The notes: generated by a model not told the origin, from the letters alone. A stretch of 64,000 bases of DNA from Dromiciops gliroides (GCF_019393635.1 NC_057864.1:441252322-441316321), one strand, 5' to 3'. Counted from the stretch's first letter, positions 43,590-57,614 are shown. A program made the numbers and translations.

Positions 43590-44149
43590 TGTTATGGGGA
43601 AATTGTTGGGGGTTTGGGGTAGGAGTTCTTAGGAATTCCACTTTAAAATCCAATTAGAATAAAATAATAGTTTATATAGATGCTAGGGAAAGGAAACCAA
43701 GAGAGAAATCCTTGGACTTGTCATGGGGAGAAGGCATGGCACAGAGGTGTTGCTCTCTGAGACACCTTTCTCTTCAAGCAGGAGACCAGCAGATACTTTT
43801 ATAGAGGACCACGTGGTCCCATGAGGTGATCACCTGACTGTGGAAAGTTCCCTTATTGGGGGAGGACCATCCCCCATTGGTGGTGGCTGGGAGAAGTTGG
43901 GTGAGGAGCGGCTCTGGATCTCTCAAGCCATCTCTGTCCTCCACATGCCACAAAGGCAGCAGTCACACCTAATCTTATCTCCCTGAGGGCTGGGGGAGAC
44001 TGGAATGATGGGTGGTGGTCCAGGAGCTAACTGAGTTGTGACCTGGTGCCACTATCTCTTTAGGTGTGTCTGTCATTTGGCTTAGTTTCTCAAGAAGGTT
44101 CTTCGATTTAACCCCAGAAAACTTCTGAGGTACCCACGGGCCCATAACA
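43590..44149 (-). mobile_element. solo LTR of an endogenous retrovirus
   Basis: A 560-bp element with TGTTATGG...CCATAACA termini and a 5-bp TSD agtat (43585-43589, 44150-44154). The minus strand has 'cctctataaaagtatctgct' as a TATA region, placing U3 at the high-coordinate end. No internal retroviral sequence. Confidence 0.88.
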
Positions 44150-44224
44150 AGTATCTTTGATCCAGTGACTTGAATTCATCTTCCCATTTATCTTGTGTTT
44201 CAGTTCCTTACAAGCCATTTCCCT

Positions 44225-44600
44225 GATAGAGTTTCTGCCCTCAAGGAGCTTACAATCTAATGGGGGGGGAAAACATGCAAATAGATATATACAAAGCAAA
44301 CCACATACAGGATAAATAGGAAATAACAAACACAGAGAAGGCACTAGGATTAAGAAGGGTTGGGGAAAAGTTTCTGGTAAAAGATGAGATTTTAGTTGGG
44401 ACTTAAAGGAAGCCAAGGAAGTTGGGAGCTATAGCTAACATTTGCTGAGCGAGTCAGGATCCCCAAAGTTCTCAACTGGTCTGAGAACAGTGGGCTAATT
44501 GAAATAACTTCCTTGAAGGAAGGAACTGTTTTCTTTTTGTCATTTCATCCACAGTGTCTTACACATAGTAGACCCTTAATAAAATTTTGGTTGAATTGAA
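44225..44600. repeat. L2-like LINE pieces in both orientations
   Basis: 44225-44430 is antisense L2 ('ccctcaaggagcttacaatc', 'acaggataaataggaaataa', 'gattttagttgggacttaaa'). 44535-44600 is a sense L2 tail ('cttacacatagtagaccctt'). Confidence 0.7.
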
Positions 44601-45189
44601 TATTATATAATGCTTGTTCCTCTTTTCACAGTTCATAACAATTCTTTTTATTAAACTACAACATACTTCTTTCTTTTCATAATTCTTATTTTGTTGGCCT
44701 TCTTTACAAATGTTTTGTGTACTATAAATTTCTGTTACATGCTTAACCACAGACTTCAACAATGCCATGGCTTAGGAGGGGGTCGTCACTATATATATCA
44801 AAACACAACAGGGTATTTATTGTAGCACTGACTCAAGCCTAACTTACTGCTGCTCTAATTGATAATATTTTCCGCTTCACAGAAGCTGAGCTGAATGCAT
44901 AGACCTGGAGGAGTAAATGAAACAAGTATTTTATAGAACAATAAGCAAACCATTTAAATCTATAACTACTATACTTTTGGTTCTTACTTCCTTGTTTCTA
45001 ATGAAATGTAAGTGGTACATGTGAGCCATACATAATAATTCCCTTTTATGTTTGCAAACAGTATTATGCACTTGGTGTAGGTGATTTACAGCGATGTAAT
45101 AAAAAAAAGAAAAGGCTAAATAATTTACAGGAAGGGAAACAACCAATAATTCAAAAGAAATTTTATATACCCCCATTGTCCTTTTTTAG
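44601..45189. other. unassigned AT-rich DNA
   Basis: No recognised repeat or coding signature. Confidence 0.4.
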
Positions 45190-45201
45190 TCACAGAATAA
45201 T

Positions 45202-45358
45202 CTTTTTTTTTTTTTTTTGGTGAGGCAATGGGGGTAAAGTGACTTGCCCAGGGTCACACAGCTAGTAAGTGTTAAGTGTCTGAGGTCGGATTTGAACTCA
45301 GGTCCTCCTGACTCCAGGCCTGGGGCTCTATCCACTGTGCCACCTAGCTGCCCCCACA
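45202..45358 (-). mobile_element. tRNA-CORE SINE, subfamily A-like
   Basis: Antisense copy, T18 tail, 'gtgttaagtgtctgaggtc' and 'cctgactccaggcctggg'. Perfect 12-bp TSD tcacagaataat (45190-45201, 45359-45370 allowing two shared bases). Confidence 0.9.
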
Positions 45359-45386
45359 TCACAGAATAATGTTAAGAAGGTTACGA

Positions 45387-46040
45387 TGTGGGCTGGAATT
45401 TGGGGCCAAATTGATCGTGAGTTGTCCCAAAAGAATTACAAGACTCAGTGACTCAGTTTACCAAGTTTTATTGCAATACTGTGAGTAATCATAGGGAGAG
45501 GACCAGAAAAGTGGAAAGGTATCTCTCGAATAGAGAAAGAAAAGACAACAGTTATATTTATAGTATAGATAAATTGATTATTAGTCTCATTATAATAATC
45601 TCCACCTTGGGGAGGTACAAGGGAGGGCCTATCCTAATTTGGAGTTCCTGGGGTCCTAAGCCAACCCCCGAGGCAGGTACCTTTTTCCATGGAGGTGTGT
45701 TTTGGGGGTTTACATAAGGTGAATCTGGGGACAAATTTGGCCTTTTCTGCACATGTCTCTTTCTGATTCCCAAGGCTAATTTCAAAACATCTTCATTTAT
45801 CATTTATTTCTAGTTTGAGTTGCCATAGCCTGTCAATGTATCATTGTTATAGTCTTAGGCCTTCATGGCCTAGCTCCCTCTGTTCCCTTTATGGGCGCTG
45901 ATTACTGTGGGTAAGAGAACTTAGCATCCTGACTTGTAAGTTATCCATTAACTGGGGTCTGAATCTCTTAGAGCCCATATCTGAATTAGAGCTTGGGTCT
46001 TAGGTTTTTTCTATTAACCCCTTTTTGCCTCCTATATCAG
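45387..46040 (-). mobile_element. probable solo LTR
   Basis: Plus strand starts TGTGGGCTGGAATTTGGGG. On the minus strand there is a TATA-type 'actataaatataactg' and then 'gcaataaaacttgg' (polyadenylation signal) about 100 bases before the CCACA end, a standard U3-R-U5 order. The far end near 46040 and the TSD are not resolved. Confidence 0.6.
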
Positions 46041-46413
46041 TTATACAACTTTTAAAAATTGGGTAGAATACAATATTTCCCCAGACTTATGTAAAGATTT
46101 GTTGTAACATTAGAACATGTAAAAAAATTGTAGAACATAGAACAGTTAGAAAAAACCTTGAAAATTTGAATTACATTATAAAGATGGTTGACTGTGAATG
46201 CTGCCAGTTAAAGCAATAGAACATGGCTAAAATCCATAAAGAAACTAGTATTACTAAGAACAAGAGATAAGTGAGTAGAGATATGGTTGCAGAAATTGGT
46301 ATTTATTTTTTTAAAATATGGACCCAAATGGATTATTACAATTGGAAAAACAGATTTGAAGAAAGGTAGATGATTACTTCACTAATAAAATTTATTTTTT
46401 AAGTATTCATTAT
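46041..46413. other. unassigned AT-rich DNA
   Basis: No recognised repeats. Confidence 0.4.
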
Positions 46414-46429
46414 AATAGGCTACAGTGGA

Positions 46430-46866
46430 TGACTTCAGAAAGGCCTGGAAAGACATGTATAAAATGATGTATTGTGAAGTGAGCAGAATGAAGAGAACAT
46501 TGTACACAGAGACAGCAATATTATTTGATGAAGAACTGTGAATGACTTGACTATTCTCAACAACATGATGATCCAAGATGATCTCAAAGGACTATTGATG
46601 AAACATACTATCCACCTCCAAAGAAAGAACTGATATTAATGGAACAGACTGAAGCATGCTATTTTTCACTTTCTCTCATTTTTTAAATCAAGTTTTCTTG
46701 TACAAAATGACAAATATGGTAATGTTTTACATAATCATACACGTATAACCCATATGTGATTGTTTGCCACCTCAGGGCGAGGGGAAGGGAAGGAGGGAAA
46801 AAGGAATAAAAATTGGAACCCAAAACTATAAATAAAAATGTTTATTATTAAAAAACAAACAAAAAG
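46430..46866 (+). mobile_element. 5'-truncated L1 3' end
   Basis: 'gacttcagaaaggcctggaa', 'gaagtgagcagaatgaagag', 'acattgtacacagagacagc' and the 3' UTR 'ataacccatatgtgattg' match the tails of the L1s at 5.8 and 29.2 kb. TSD aataggctacagtgga/aatagtctgcaatgga (46414-46429, 46867-46882, three differences). Confidence 0.85.
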
Positions 46867-46882
46867 AATAGTCTGCAATGGA

Positions 46883-47699
46883 ATTTGACAATCTCAAAGC
46901 CATAAAACGATGCCTACCCTAAATAATAGCAGAGCAACATGTCATTAAATTACATGCTTATGTAATGACTCTTGGTTACTGGGGGTTAGCCCCTTATTGT
47001 GGTAAAATTACCCCAGATAATTTTATATAGGATTCCAGAATTTTTTATTTCATATATACCTGAATGTGCTGATCAATTTCATTATTACTTTTCTTTCTCT
47101 GTCTGTTACCCAATTATGGTCATTCCCCACTAGGCCCAGTTTACCACCCTCGTTTTTTCTCACTTTATTTGTAGTTTTTCAGATCTACAAATATGATATA
47201 TATGTCTCCAGTCTCTAATCCATTTCTCCATTCTCTGCTCAATCATACTGTCACAGAAATAATAAAGGACATAGTTTAACAGTCTTCTTCCAAGAAGGGA
47301 ATGGGTTTAGTTTTCTGGCTAGGGAAATGAGCTCTTCAAAGAAGGGAAATTGTGTACATCATAAAGTGGTTACTTAGTATGCAAAAGGCAGCTGTCTAGA
47401 CATCCCTTCTGCTTTCCTTTGCTCCAATTTTATCCATGTCAAAATCCCCTTTATCACCACCTGCTCTCATCTCTATTACTCTATAAGCTATATATGGGAA
47501 GTATGCCAGTGGACAGCTGAAGAAGAGTCAAAATTTATATTGTATCAATAAATAAGAATAGCATTTTCATTGATATTCTAGTTGTTTTTTAATGCTTTAA
47601 TTAAGATTAAAAATGAGATCTCGTATCTCCTTCATCTCTAGGAAGCAAAGAGTTGTTTTCCAATATTTTCTCCACATTCCACTTTAACCTTTCTAAAGC
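46883..47699. other. unassigned DNA
   Basis: No recognised repeats or coding signature. Confidence 0.4.
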
Positions 47700-47940
47700 G
47701 CAACTCAACCAACCAATAAGCTTTTGTTAAGTGCCTGTTATGTTCGAGGAACTGTGCTAGACATTGGGAATGTAAACAAAAAGAACAATCTCTATGCCAT
47801 TTCTCTACTGAAGAACCTTCAATGGTTTCCTTTTGCCTCATAAATTAAAGTCAAACTCTTTAGCATGGTATTTAAGGTCTTCCATGCCCTTTCCCCAATC
47901 TGACTTTCCAGATTTGTCGCCCACTACTCTTGTGTACTAA
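47700..47940. repeat. L2-like pieces, opposed
   Basis: 47700-47800 is an antisense L2 tail ('gttaagtgcctgttatgttc'). 47800-47940 is sense L2 ORF2/3' UTR ('agaaccttcaatggtttcct', 'aaactctttagcatggtatt', 'ttaaggtcttccatgccctt'). Confidence 0.7.
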
Positions 47941-47949
47941 AAATGATCA

Positions 47950-48165
47950 CAGATGCACATTTGGCACTTTAAAGTTTGCATAGAGCTTTCTATGTGTTAT
48001 CTCATTGGATCTTCTCAATGACCTGGTAAGGAATGTTCTACAGGTTATTCCTATATTTGTAAGGAGACTCAAACTCAAAAAACTTAAAAGACTTGTTAAA
48101 GAGACAGTTAAAATATTAGAGGTAGGATTCAAACCCAAATATCTCCTGATTCCAAGCCTAGTGCT
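47950..48165 (-). repeat. MIR-like SINE, antisense
   Basis: 'ctttaaagtttgcatagagc', 'ttatctcattggatcttctc' and 'ggtaggattcaaaccca'. Confidence 0.65.
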
Positions 48166-48189
48166 CTTTTTTTTAAAAGATTCTGAACT

Positions 48190-49460
48190 TAAGCACTAAC
48201 AAATTAGCATTTTACATACACAATAGAATGCAAAAAAAGGGAACTGTATATGAAACCATAAGTCTACATTTCATGCCATTTGCTTTTTTAAAAGTATATA
48301 ATAAATTTCACATATTCCTTTCTTTTAAAAAAATAGATATTTTGTTTTCCCTCAATTATATGTTAAAACATCTTTTTTTAACATTGAAAAAAAGGTTTTT
48401 AGTTCCAAATTCTATCCTTCTCTCCTTCCTCTCCTCTCCCCCCCTCTGGGACAATAAATAATCAGATATAGGTTATACATGTGCAAATATGTAAAACATT
48501 TCCCTATTTTGTATAAGAAGACTCTGATAAAAGAAAAAGAATGGAAATGAAAAATAGCATGCTTCAGTCTGTATTCAAACAATATCAGTTCTTTCTCTGG
48601 AGGCAGATAGTATGCTTCATCATTAGTTCTTTGGGATTGTTTTGGATCATTGTATTGCTGAGAATAACCATCATTCACAGTTCTTCATCAAATAATATTG
48701 CTGTTACTGTGTACAATGTTCTCCTGGTTCTGTTCAATTCACTATGCATTGGTTCATGTAAATTTTTTCCAGGTTTTTCTGAAATCATCCTGCTTGTTGT
48801 TTCTTATAGCACAATAATATTCCATTATAATCATATATCACAGCTTGTTTAGCCATTCCCCAATAGGCATCTCAATTTCCAGTTCTAAATCACCACAAAA
48901 AGAATTGCTATCAATATTTTTCACACATTACTTTCAAAACTGTCTTGCTTCCCTGCACTTCCTTCTGAACCTCCTGTTCTCTTCTCAGTATTTAAAAAAA
49001 TATACATATCAATGGTCCTTTTTTCTTTTGAATCACTAATGCTAACTTCCTCTCTCTCCCAAACCCTTTCACCAACCTAAAAGAGAGGGGAAAAATCCTC
49101 AAACAAATAAGCATAGTCAAGTAGAACAAATTCACACAGTGACTATGTTCAAAAATGACACTTTCTGTGCCTTGAACCTCTATCAGGAGGTAGGTAACAT
49201 GTTTCATCGTGGTCCTCTGGAGATGTGGTTGGTCATTGCTTTGATCAAAGTTTGTAAGTCTTTCAGAGTTGTTTTTTAAATATGCTATATAATTTATTCT
49301 CCAGCTTCTATTCATTTCACTCTGCATTACTTCCTAATTCCCAGGATTTCTGTGATATCTCTTTAATCATTTCCCATGGGGTAATAATATCCTATTACAC
49401 TCATATGCTACAATGTGTTTAGCCATTTGCTATTTGATGGACACCCCCTCAGACTCTATT
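48190..49460 (-). mobile_element. old L1 3' region, antisense, split by a younger L1
   Basis: 48190-48322 and 48919-49460 are collinear with the L1 3' region at 17690-18300: 'cttccttctgaacctcctgt', 'ctctcccaaaccctttcacc', 'catcgtggtcctctggagat' and 'gtaataatatcctattacac'. The break is filled by 48323-48918. Confidence 0.7.
48323..48918 (-). mobile_element. younger L1 3' end nested in older L1
   Basis: Antisense L1 tail and ORF2 C-terminus: 'ccaaattctatccttctctc', 'cagatataggttatacatgt', 'agcatgcttcagtctgtatt' and 'attccattataatcatatat'. Flanks tttcacatattcctttc and tttcacacattactttc (48306-48322, 48919-48935) form a 17-bp TSD with two differences. Confidence 0.85.
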
Positions 49461-50197
49461 TCTTTTCTTTCCTCCCTTATTCCTTTTAGAATCAGGAAGT
49501 TTGTTTTGATTTCAACTAATCTAACCCAGCTATTATCCTTGATCTTGATGTCATCTCATTTGTTTCTCCATTTTCTGCACCAAACTATTTGCATGTTCAA
49601 TCCTCTTTTGTTTCATTCAGCTAAGAATGAGGTTTACCTGATTCTTGCCCCCTCTACCCCTTCCTTGATTTTTGTATACTCTTCTTCTGATGCACCTCAG
49701 TTATGAAGAATATCAGATTCTACTCCCCTCCACCTTTCTACACTAGTGTATTCTTCTTATTTTCCCTTTTCTTGGACATGTTAAAAATATCTACCCCTAA
49801 GTTCTTTGTTTTTATTATTTTAAATTTCTCAATACCCTTTGAAGACATACTAAAGGGATACTTGTTTCTTTTCCCCCATTAGAATGTTAACACTGCATCA
49901 TTACGTAGTCCCTTCAAATTGCTCAAATAAATTTATATTTCTAGGTTTTTCTTGAAGGTTTCATTCAGCTTTGGTTTTTGCATCAGTAATGCTTAAAAGT
50001 CTTCTATTCCGTTAGAAATTCATTTTCCAATCCCAGAAGGATCAGAGTAAGTTATGCTTCGTTGTAAGTCCAATATTTGGCATTTTGGAATGTTGTATTC
50101 TAAACTCTCCTTTCATTTATAGCTGACACCAAAAGGTCTTATATGATCCTGATTGGTTTCTTGGCACTTGAACTCCTCCTCTGGATGAAGACAATTT
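49461..50197. other. unassigned DNA
   Basis: Possibly further decayed antisense L1, but I cannot fix blocks. No gene. Confidence 0.35.
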
Positions 50198-50485
50198 TTT
50201 TTATAATAAACATTTTTATTTAAAGTTTTGAGTTCCAAATTTTATCCCTCCTTTCCTCCCTTCTCTCCTCCCTCCCTGAGGCAGTAAGCAATCAGATATA
50301 GGTTATACATGTGCAATTATGTAAAACATTACCATATTAGTCATTTTGTACAAGAAAACTTATATAAAAGAAAGAAATGAAAGAAGTAAAGTGAAAACTA
50401 GCATGCTTCAGTCTGTGTTCAGTCAATATCAGTTCTTTTTTTGGAGGTGGATAGTATGAATTATCATTAGTCCTTTGGGATAATA
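50198..50485 (-). mobile_element. L1 3' end, antisense
   Basis: 'ttttatccctcctttcctcc', 'cagatataggttatacatgt', 'ctagcatgcttcagtctgtg' and 'aatatcagttctttttttgg': same 3' UTR type as 48323-48918. Only about 290 bases retained. Confidence 0.85.
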
Positions 50486-50604
50486 TTTTTTATTTGACAT
50501 TGGTGCTCTATATTTTGGCTATGACATTCCTGTGACTTTTTCTTTTTTGGAATTCCTTTCAAGAGGTGGTTGGTGAATTTTCCTGTCTTAATTTGCCCTC
50601 TGGT

Positions 50605-50665
50605 TCTTAAATGTGAGTGTGTGTATATATGTGTGTATATGTATACACACACAGACATATATATG
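50605..50665. repeat. TG/TA/CA-rich microsatellite
   Basis: Interrupted gtgtat, atatgt and acacac runs. Confidence 0.85.
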
Positions 50666-51325
50666 GGCAGTTTTCATTTTTATAATGAATTTCAAAGAGT
50701 CCAGTTATTGCTAAATTATATCTCCTTGACTTACTTTCAATGTCAGTTTTTTTAGAAATCAGATATTTTACATTTACTTCTATTTTTCGATCCTTTGGTT
50801 TTTTTAAAGACAACATGAATATTTAATATTTCAGAATATATATTATATAACAGAACCCTGGCATCTCATGAAGAGGAAAATACATTAATGAATTTCTGCA
50901 ATAACACAGCTTGTGAAATGACAATATGCAATTAAATATTGTTAAGAAAAATGGCGATTTAATTTCCAACAAATGTAATTATCTTCCTATACCACCATTC
51001 CCCTCTTTCCAGTTCTGTTGTGAAACCACAAGATAATGATCAGGAATAACCTCATCCATGATGATTCAATACTTGGGTGAGTAAGAATAGTCATTTTTTT
51101 CTCAGCTCATTTTCTGTGTGCTCCAAGTCTGATTTTGCATTTTCTATAAAAGATCTAGGCCTCCTTTTCTCTTAATGAGCATGGCTACCCTTTAGCACAA
51201 GGCTTAACTACTACTTTGGAAAACCACATACACAATTCACTAAGCACATGCACATGTGGGCATGTATACACATGCATGCTCCTGTAAGATACTATGTCAC
51301 CCATGTACATGAAATGTAATTCCTA

Positions 51326-52005
<680 letters not shown>

Positions 52006-52029
52006 TTAATGTTAAATTTGATCATCCTC

Positions 52030-52800
<771 letters not shown>

Positions 52801-52964
52801 CCTCATCTTCAACTGTGGCTTAGGCTGGAGGCAGAGGACCTTCCCTTGGGACTGGTGATGATGGCTCAGCTGGAAGCCAATGGTGCCTTCTTCCTGCAGG
52901 CCACACTCCTGCAAATCCACACAGACCAATGGAGGAGCCTCCCTTGGTTCTTGTTTTAATGTTT

Positions 52965-53940
52965 CTTTTTGATCTATTCTAATTTTCAAGGAGTCTTTTA
53001 CTTGGATGGGTTTACTCCTTTTGTTCTAAGCTATTTATTCTCCTTCAAATTCATTCTTCCAGAACTTTTATTTAATTTTTTAAATCTCATTTCATTTCTT
53101 CTCAGTGTTCACTTTGTCCATGTGAAAAAAAACAAAACAAAACAACGAATCATTTTCCTTTGAGCCTCTGCTTGAAGTTGTTATCTAGTTGTTCTTTCCT
53201 TCTAGGTTGGGTTTGGGGGCATCTCTGGATCTACAATAATTTTTATAGTCATCAGTATCTTCTTTGGTTTATTCATCTCTAGTCTTAGTTCTTGAATTGA
53301 GGCTTTGTGCCAAGACTAGGCTCTGCACCCTGATGCAATTTTGGGTGAGGTAATCAGTTTGTTTCGTCTTGACTTGGGTCATCAGGATTCCTGTGTTGAT
53401 TTTACAGGCTTAGAACCTTCTTGGATCTTTGAAGTTCAGAGTGCAGGGTCTTCAGGACCCTTATAGTATCTTAGGAAGTATGCTAGGAACCTGGAAGCCC
53501 TAAGGTGTTCTGGTCTGCATGATGCCATACCTAGATTAATCATTGCTGTTCTTGGTGATTTCCAGTGTCCTGTATGTAGGCTTCCAAACATCTTGAGGCT
53601 TTTTTTTTAACTGCCTCTGGACAGAGAGCTTTGTAGGCTATATGTGCCTCAGGTCTGTCTCCATGTCTTTGGGAGAGCCTGGAGGATGCTGACTTGTTTG
53701 CCTACACTGGTACTGCTTTGCTGATGGCCTCTTTTTTTTTTTTTTTTTAGTGAGGCAATTGGGGTTAAGTGACTTGCCCAGGGTCACACAGCTAGTAAGC
53801 ATTAAGTGTCTGAGGCCGGATTTGAACTCAGGTACGCCTGACTCCAGGGTCAGTGCTCTATCCACTGCGCCACCTAGCTGCCCCTGACGGCCTCTTTCCT
53901 ATTGCCCATAAGTTTCTGGCTGACTTTTTATGCAGTTCAG
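52965..53940 (-). mobile_element. probable L1 5' UTR/ORF1 remnant, antisense, split by a SINE
   Basis: The minus strand contains 'tccagagatgcccccaaacc' and a run before it resembling the end of a marsupial L1 5' UTR; lower coordinates give an A-rich Lys/Glu region like the ORF1 coiled coil. No open frame survives and recognition is from memory. Confidence 0.45.
53735..53884 (-). mobile_element. tRNA-CORE SINE, subfamily A
   Basis: Antisense with T18 tail, 'gaggcaattggggttaagtg' and 'cctgactccagggtcagt'. TSD tga(t/c)ggcctcttt (53722-53734, 53885-53897). Confidence 0.92.
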
Positions 53941-54644
53941 GAGTAAACAATAGTCAAATACTACAGTTTCCCATTGGATTTGTTGGTCATTATTTCTTCC
54001 TGCGTGATTTTTAGGATTTCTTTCCTGAAGTAGATACCAAGGAGCTGACCTGCCTTCCCCTGTTCAGGCAGTGGTTGTGGTCAGAAGTCTACTATTCCCC
54101 CCCCCATATGTAACACCCCCTCTGGGGTTAGTTACTTCCCAGTCATATACATTGTCTCCTAGTGGGGCTATTTCTCAATAACATGATAAATTATAGAAGG
54201 GGGGAAGAAGAGAAGAGGAGGGAGGGAAATAATCTCTCCCTCTTCCCCACTGAACAAGAGTGATTGATTCCCACTCAGTGTCTTGGTTCCAAATGGAATC
54301 TTCTGAACTGGAGCTATTCTACCACTAGATTGGTTCATTTGACTGAGCTCACCCCTGGGCTGATACTATTTTTGTACACAGGCCCAGAGGTATGTCTGAT
54401 TCTTTCAGTCAATCACAAGATGTTTCCTGTCATCTACCTTACATCCAGTGGCCAAAATCAGTGTAATCTTTTCAAACTGTTATGAAGACTTATTCAAACC
54501 TAGTTTACACTTCTTATTCATTGATTGATTCAATCAAGATGTTTGGGCTTTCATAGGACAAACTCATCCCAAATTTACTAATCTCAAATTAGTCCTGATG
54601 GGGTATAACCCCACTATACCATCCAGTCATCCTATGCTTCAGTT
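53941..54644. other. unassigned DNA
   Basis: Includes a C run near 54097 and a GGAGAA-rich stretch near 54197-54226. No recognised repeat or coding signature. Confidence 0.35.
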
Positions 54645-54965
54645 GAGCTAAGTGGTTTTCTGGGAGCAGAATCAGGAGATCAATTTCTATGACAACATTG
54701 TAAAGACAAGTAATTTTGAATGATTTAAGAACTTGGATCAATGTAATGACCAATGATGATTCCAGAGGACCAATGATGAAGCATGGGAGCATGGAAGTGA
54801 TGAACTCAGAATACAGAATGAGACACATAATTTTTGAACATGGCCATGTAGGCATTTGTTTTGTTTGACTTATACATACTTGTAACTTCCTCCCTAACTC
54901 TATCCCCACAGTCTGGGGGAAGATGGAAAGGAGAAAAAACAGGTGTTAACTGAAAAGTATAAATT
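54645..54965 (+). mobile_element. old L1-like 3' end
   Basis: 'gagcagaatcaggagatcaa', 'ttctatgacaacattgtaaa', 'ccagaggaccaatgatgaag' and 'tggaaaggagaaaa' follow the L1 3'-end order but differ from the younger L1 copies, suggesting another subfamily. Confidence 0.6.
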
Positions 54966-55273
54966 AAAAAAGGAAGTGGGGGCCAGGATCTGGTGTGGGG
55001 CATGGCATGATTTCCAGAGATATAAGTTCGGAGAGCCAATCATGGGCCACATCTACCCTCTTACACATTTCCCCTCAGCATTCCTCTGTTTTGTCCATTC
55101 CTGCCACTGTGCAAAGCTTCCAAACTCATCTCTTCTGAGCTAGGTGTCAGCCCCTCAGGGCAATTGTAACTTCCACATGAGCACCCATAAATGCAGCTAC
55201 ACAAGGACCAGTGGGAAGATTACTCTTTCTCTTCCTCCTAGCCCTGACTCCAACTTTATTTCCACCTCCTGCC
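54966..55273. other. unassigned DNA
   Basis: No recognised repeat. Confidence 0.35.
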
Positions 55274-55287
55274 CCTGAGATTACTTT

Positions 55288-55431
55288 TTTTTTTTTAGTG
55301 AGGCAATTGGGGTTAAGTGACTTGCCCAGGGTCACACAGCTAGTAAGTATTAAGTGTCTGAGGCCGGATTTGAACTCAGGTACTCCTGACTCCAGGGCCG
55401 GTCCTCTATCCACTGTGCCACCTAGCTGCCC
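55288..55431 (-). mobile_element. tRNA-CORE SINE, subfamily A
   Basis: Near-consensus antisense copy. Perfect 14-bp TSD cctgagattacttt (55274-55287, 55432-55445). Confidence 0.95.
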
Positions 55432-55639
55432 CCTGAGATTACTTTGTAATGGCATTACCTTATGGTTACACTTCAGAACAATGATTGATTGGTGAGCCAC
55501 GTCTCCCACCCCTGCCCCCTTTGCATTTTGGATGTGACAGAGTCTTACAGTAGGAGAAGGCATGGATTGGTTGCAATCTGCATCACAGATGCCTTTATAA
55601 TATCTTTTCCCCAAATCCCACCTCTCATCAAAACGTCCA

Positions 55640-56100
55640 TATTGCTATTGAGAGAATATTGACAAACATCCAGGTTTGCAGCCTTGGTGTCATTCTCAAC
55701 TTTTCACTCTCACTCACTCCCCTTATATAATCAAACAGTTGCCAAAGTTGTTGTTTCTATCTCTACATTTCCCACATCCATCCCCTTCTCCCCACCCACA
55801 CAGCCACAGCCCTATAGTTAGGCACTCATCTTCTCTTTGCTGGGGAAGTATCTTAATTGTTCTCTTTGCCTTAAGTCCCCCTTTCACTCCCAATTTATCA
55901 TCATATACCTGCCAAAGTTAATTTTTTTTTCTAAAATTCAGGTCTGAGCACATGCCCTTACTCGTTAAACTCTACTGGTTCCCTATTGATTTCAGGATTA
56001 CCAAATATAAATGCATTTAAAGCATTTCATAATCTGGTCCCAATTTACCTTTCTAGTCTTTTTGTATTTTACTCTACTGTCATACTCCCTCCAGGCACCC
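55640..56100 (+). repeat. L2-like LINE ORF2 C-terminal region
   Basis: 'cttggtgtcattctcaactt', 'caaacagttgccaaagttgt', 'attcaggtctgagcacatgc', 'tctactggttccctattgat' and 'catttcataatctggtccca' are in L2 ORF2 order. Frame broken. Confidence 0.75.
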
Positions 56101-57109
56101 TCTCTAGCCTCCTTCAACTCCTCCTCCATACCATTTGCCTCTTTTGCACCTGCCAGGGTAGGAGGGAAATCAATTCCAGGGAAGGAGTGGTGCATTCTAC
56201 TTTTCCTGGACCAGCCATTCCATTTTGCTCCTTTCTGGCACCTTCTCTGGCCTCCAACAACTCCATACCAGTTGGCTTTTTTCCCTAGCACTCAGGCACA
56301 CTTCCCTCACTTTCCAGCTACGTTCCACTAACTGATGATGCCCTGGGACTATTCTACCTCAAGTCTGAACCCCTAGGGACTATGATAACTTACCTGAACT
56401 CATTCCTCAATGATTAACATACTCCTACCCCATCAAACCATCCCCATGCTCTTGAGTCTGAATACTTGGCTGCCATTGTCAAGGCCCTATTCTCCATTCC
56501 TCACTTTTTGTTTTCTTATTCTTATCCCCCTCAACTCCACACCCCAATGTGCTACTCTAAAGCTACCCATAGATTCCACTGTATTTTCTGGAGTGATTGA
56601 TCTATAGGTAACAATTTTTTATCTTGTTTTATTATTTGATTGATTTTATCTTAAACTTTTCCCTTTCTCACTCTTTCCATCTTTTTTGCATTCACTTAGA
56701 TATGACATTCTTTTAATGAAATAGCTTTCCTTGCCACCCTTTCTAGCACTGGTTACACTTGTGCTCATATCCCACCCCCCAAATCACTGGTCTTGGTTGG
56801 GGGACTTGTACACTCCTTGCTCCCCATTTCCACTTTCAGGCTCTCTTTTTGCCACTATCACTCAGTAACTTCTCATTTGAGGTTAATTCAATCTATATTT
56901 ATTATCCAGTCAAGATTCCTGTAGCTGTTATCTACTGATAACAGTGCCTAGCTCATAGTTCTTCCTGACTCCCCAACCCCTTTTCTCATACTAGGGTACT
57001 GTAACACACATATACAATTACAAACAAACACACACAGAGCCAGAGGGAAACTCCTCAAGCACCTCCCAGTTCTTCAACTTAATTAATTTCTTATGACATA
57101 TTCCTCCAT
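56101..57109. other. pyrimidine-rich DNA, probably old LINE
   Basis: Lies between two L2 fragments of the same orientation and has L2-like CT-rich composition, but no block I can place. Contains a weak internal duplication ('ccttctctggcctccaacaa' vs 'cctctctagcctccttcaac'). Confidence 0.35.
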
Positions 57110-57614
57110 TTCATCTCTGTGATGCAGAGATGGACTACCCTTAATTTTGTCATCATCCACAAATGTTGTATTTCCATATTCATGACAACTGAAATTCTCT
57201 TATTTGATCATAATCTGTTATTCCACTTCTACCTGTGCCCAAACCCTGTTCTTCATCCTCATTGTGACCTTCAATCCTTCCATCTCTCAGTTCTTTCCCA
57301 GGCCATCACCCTTGAACTGGCTACATTCTCCTCCCTTAGTGAACCAGTTCAACTCTACACTGTCCTCTTTTCTGGAGCACCCTACCCCCTTATTCTATCA
57401 CTGTTCTTGCTCTGCCAAATCTCAGTTCTAAATAATTCCCACCATCCTCTGCACTCAGTCATATTCATGTAATCTTCAATGAAACTGGAGAAAATCATGA
57501 AACTGTGCTTCTTGGGTCTACTACAAATGTTTCAATTGGGCTCTAACTATGGTAAGGCAATCCTTTTATATCTCCTTAAGTGATTCACTATCCTACTCAC
57601 TGCAGTGTTTTTCT

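Noticed and set aside
55147..55614. 155-codon minus-strand frame
   Set aside because: Its centre is an antisense SINE reading; the rest has no recognisable domain.
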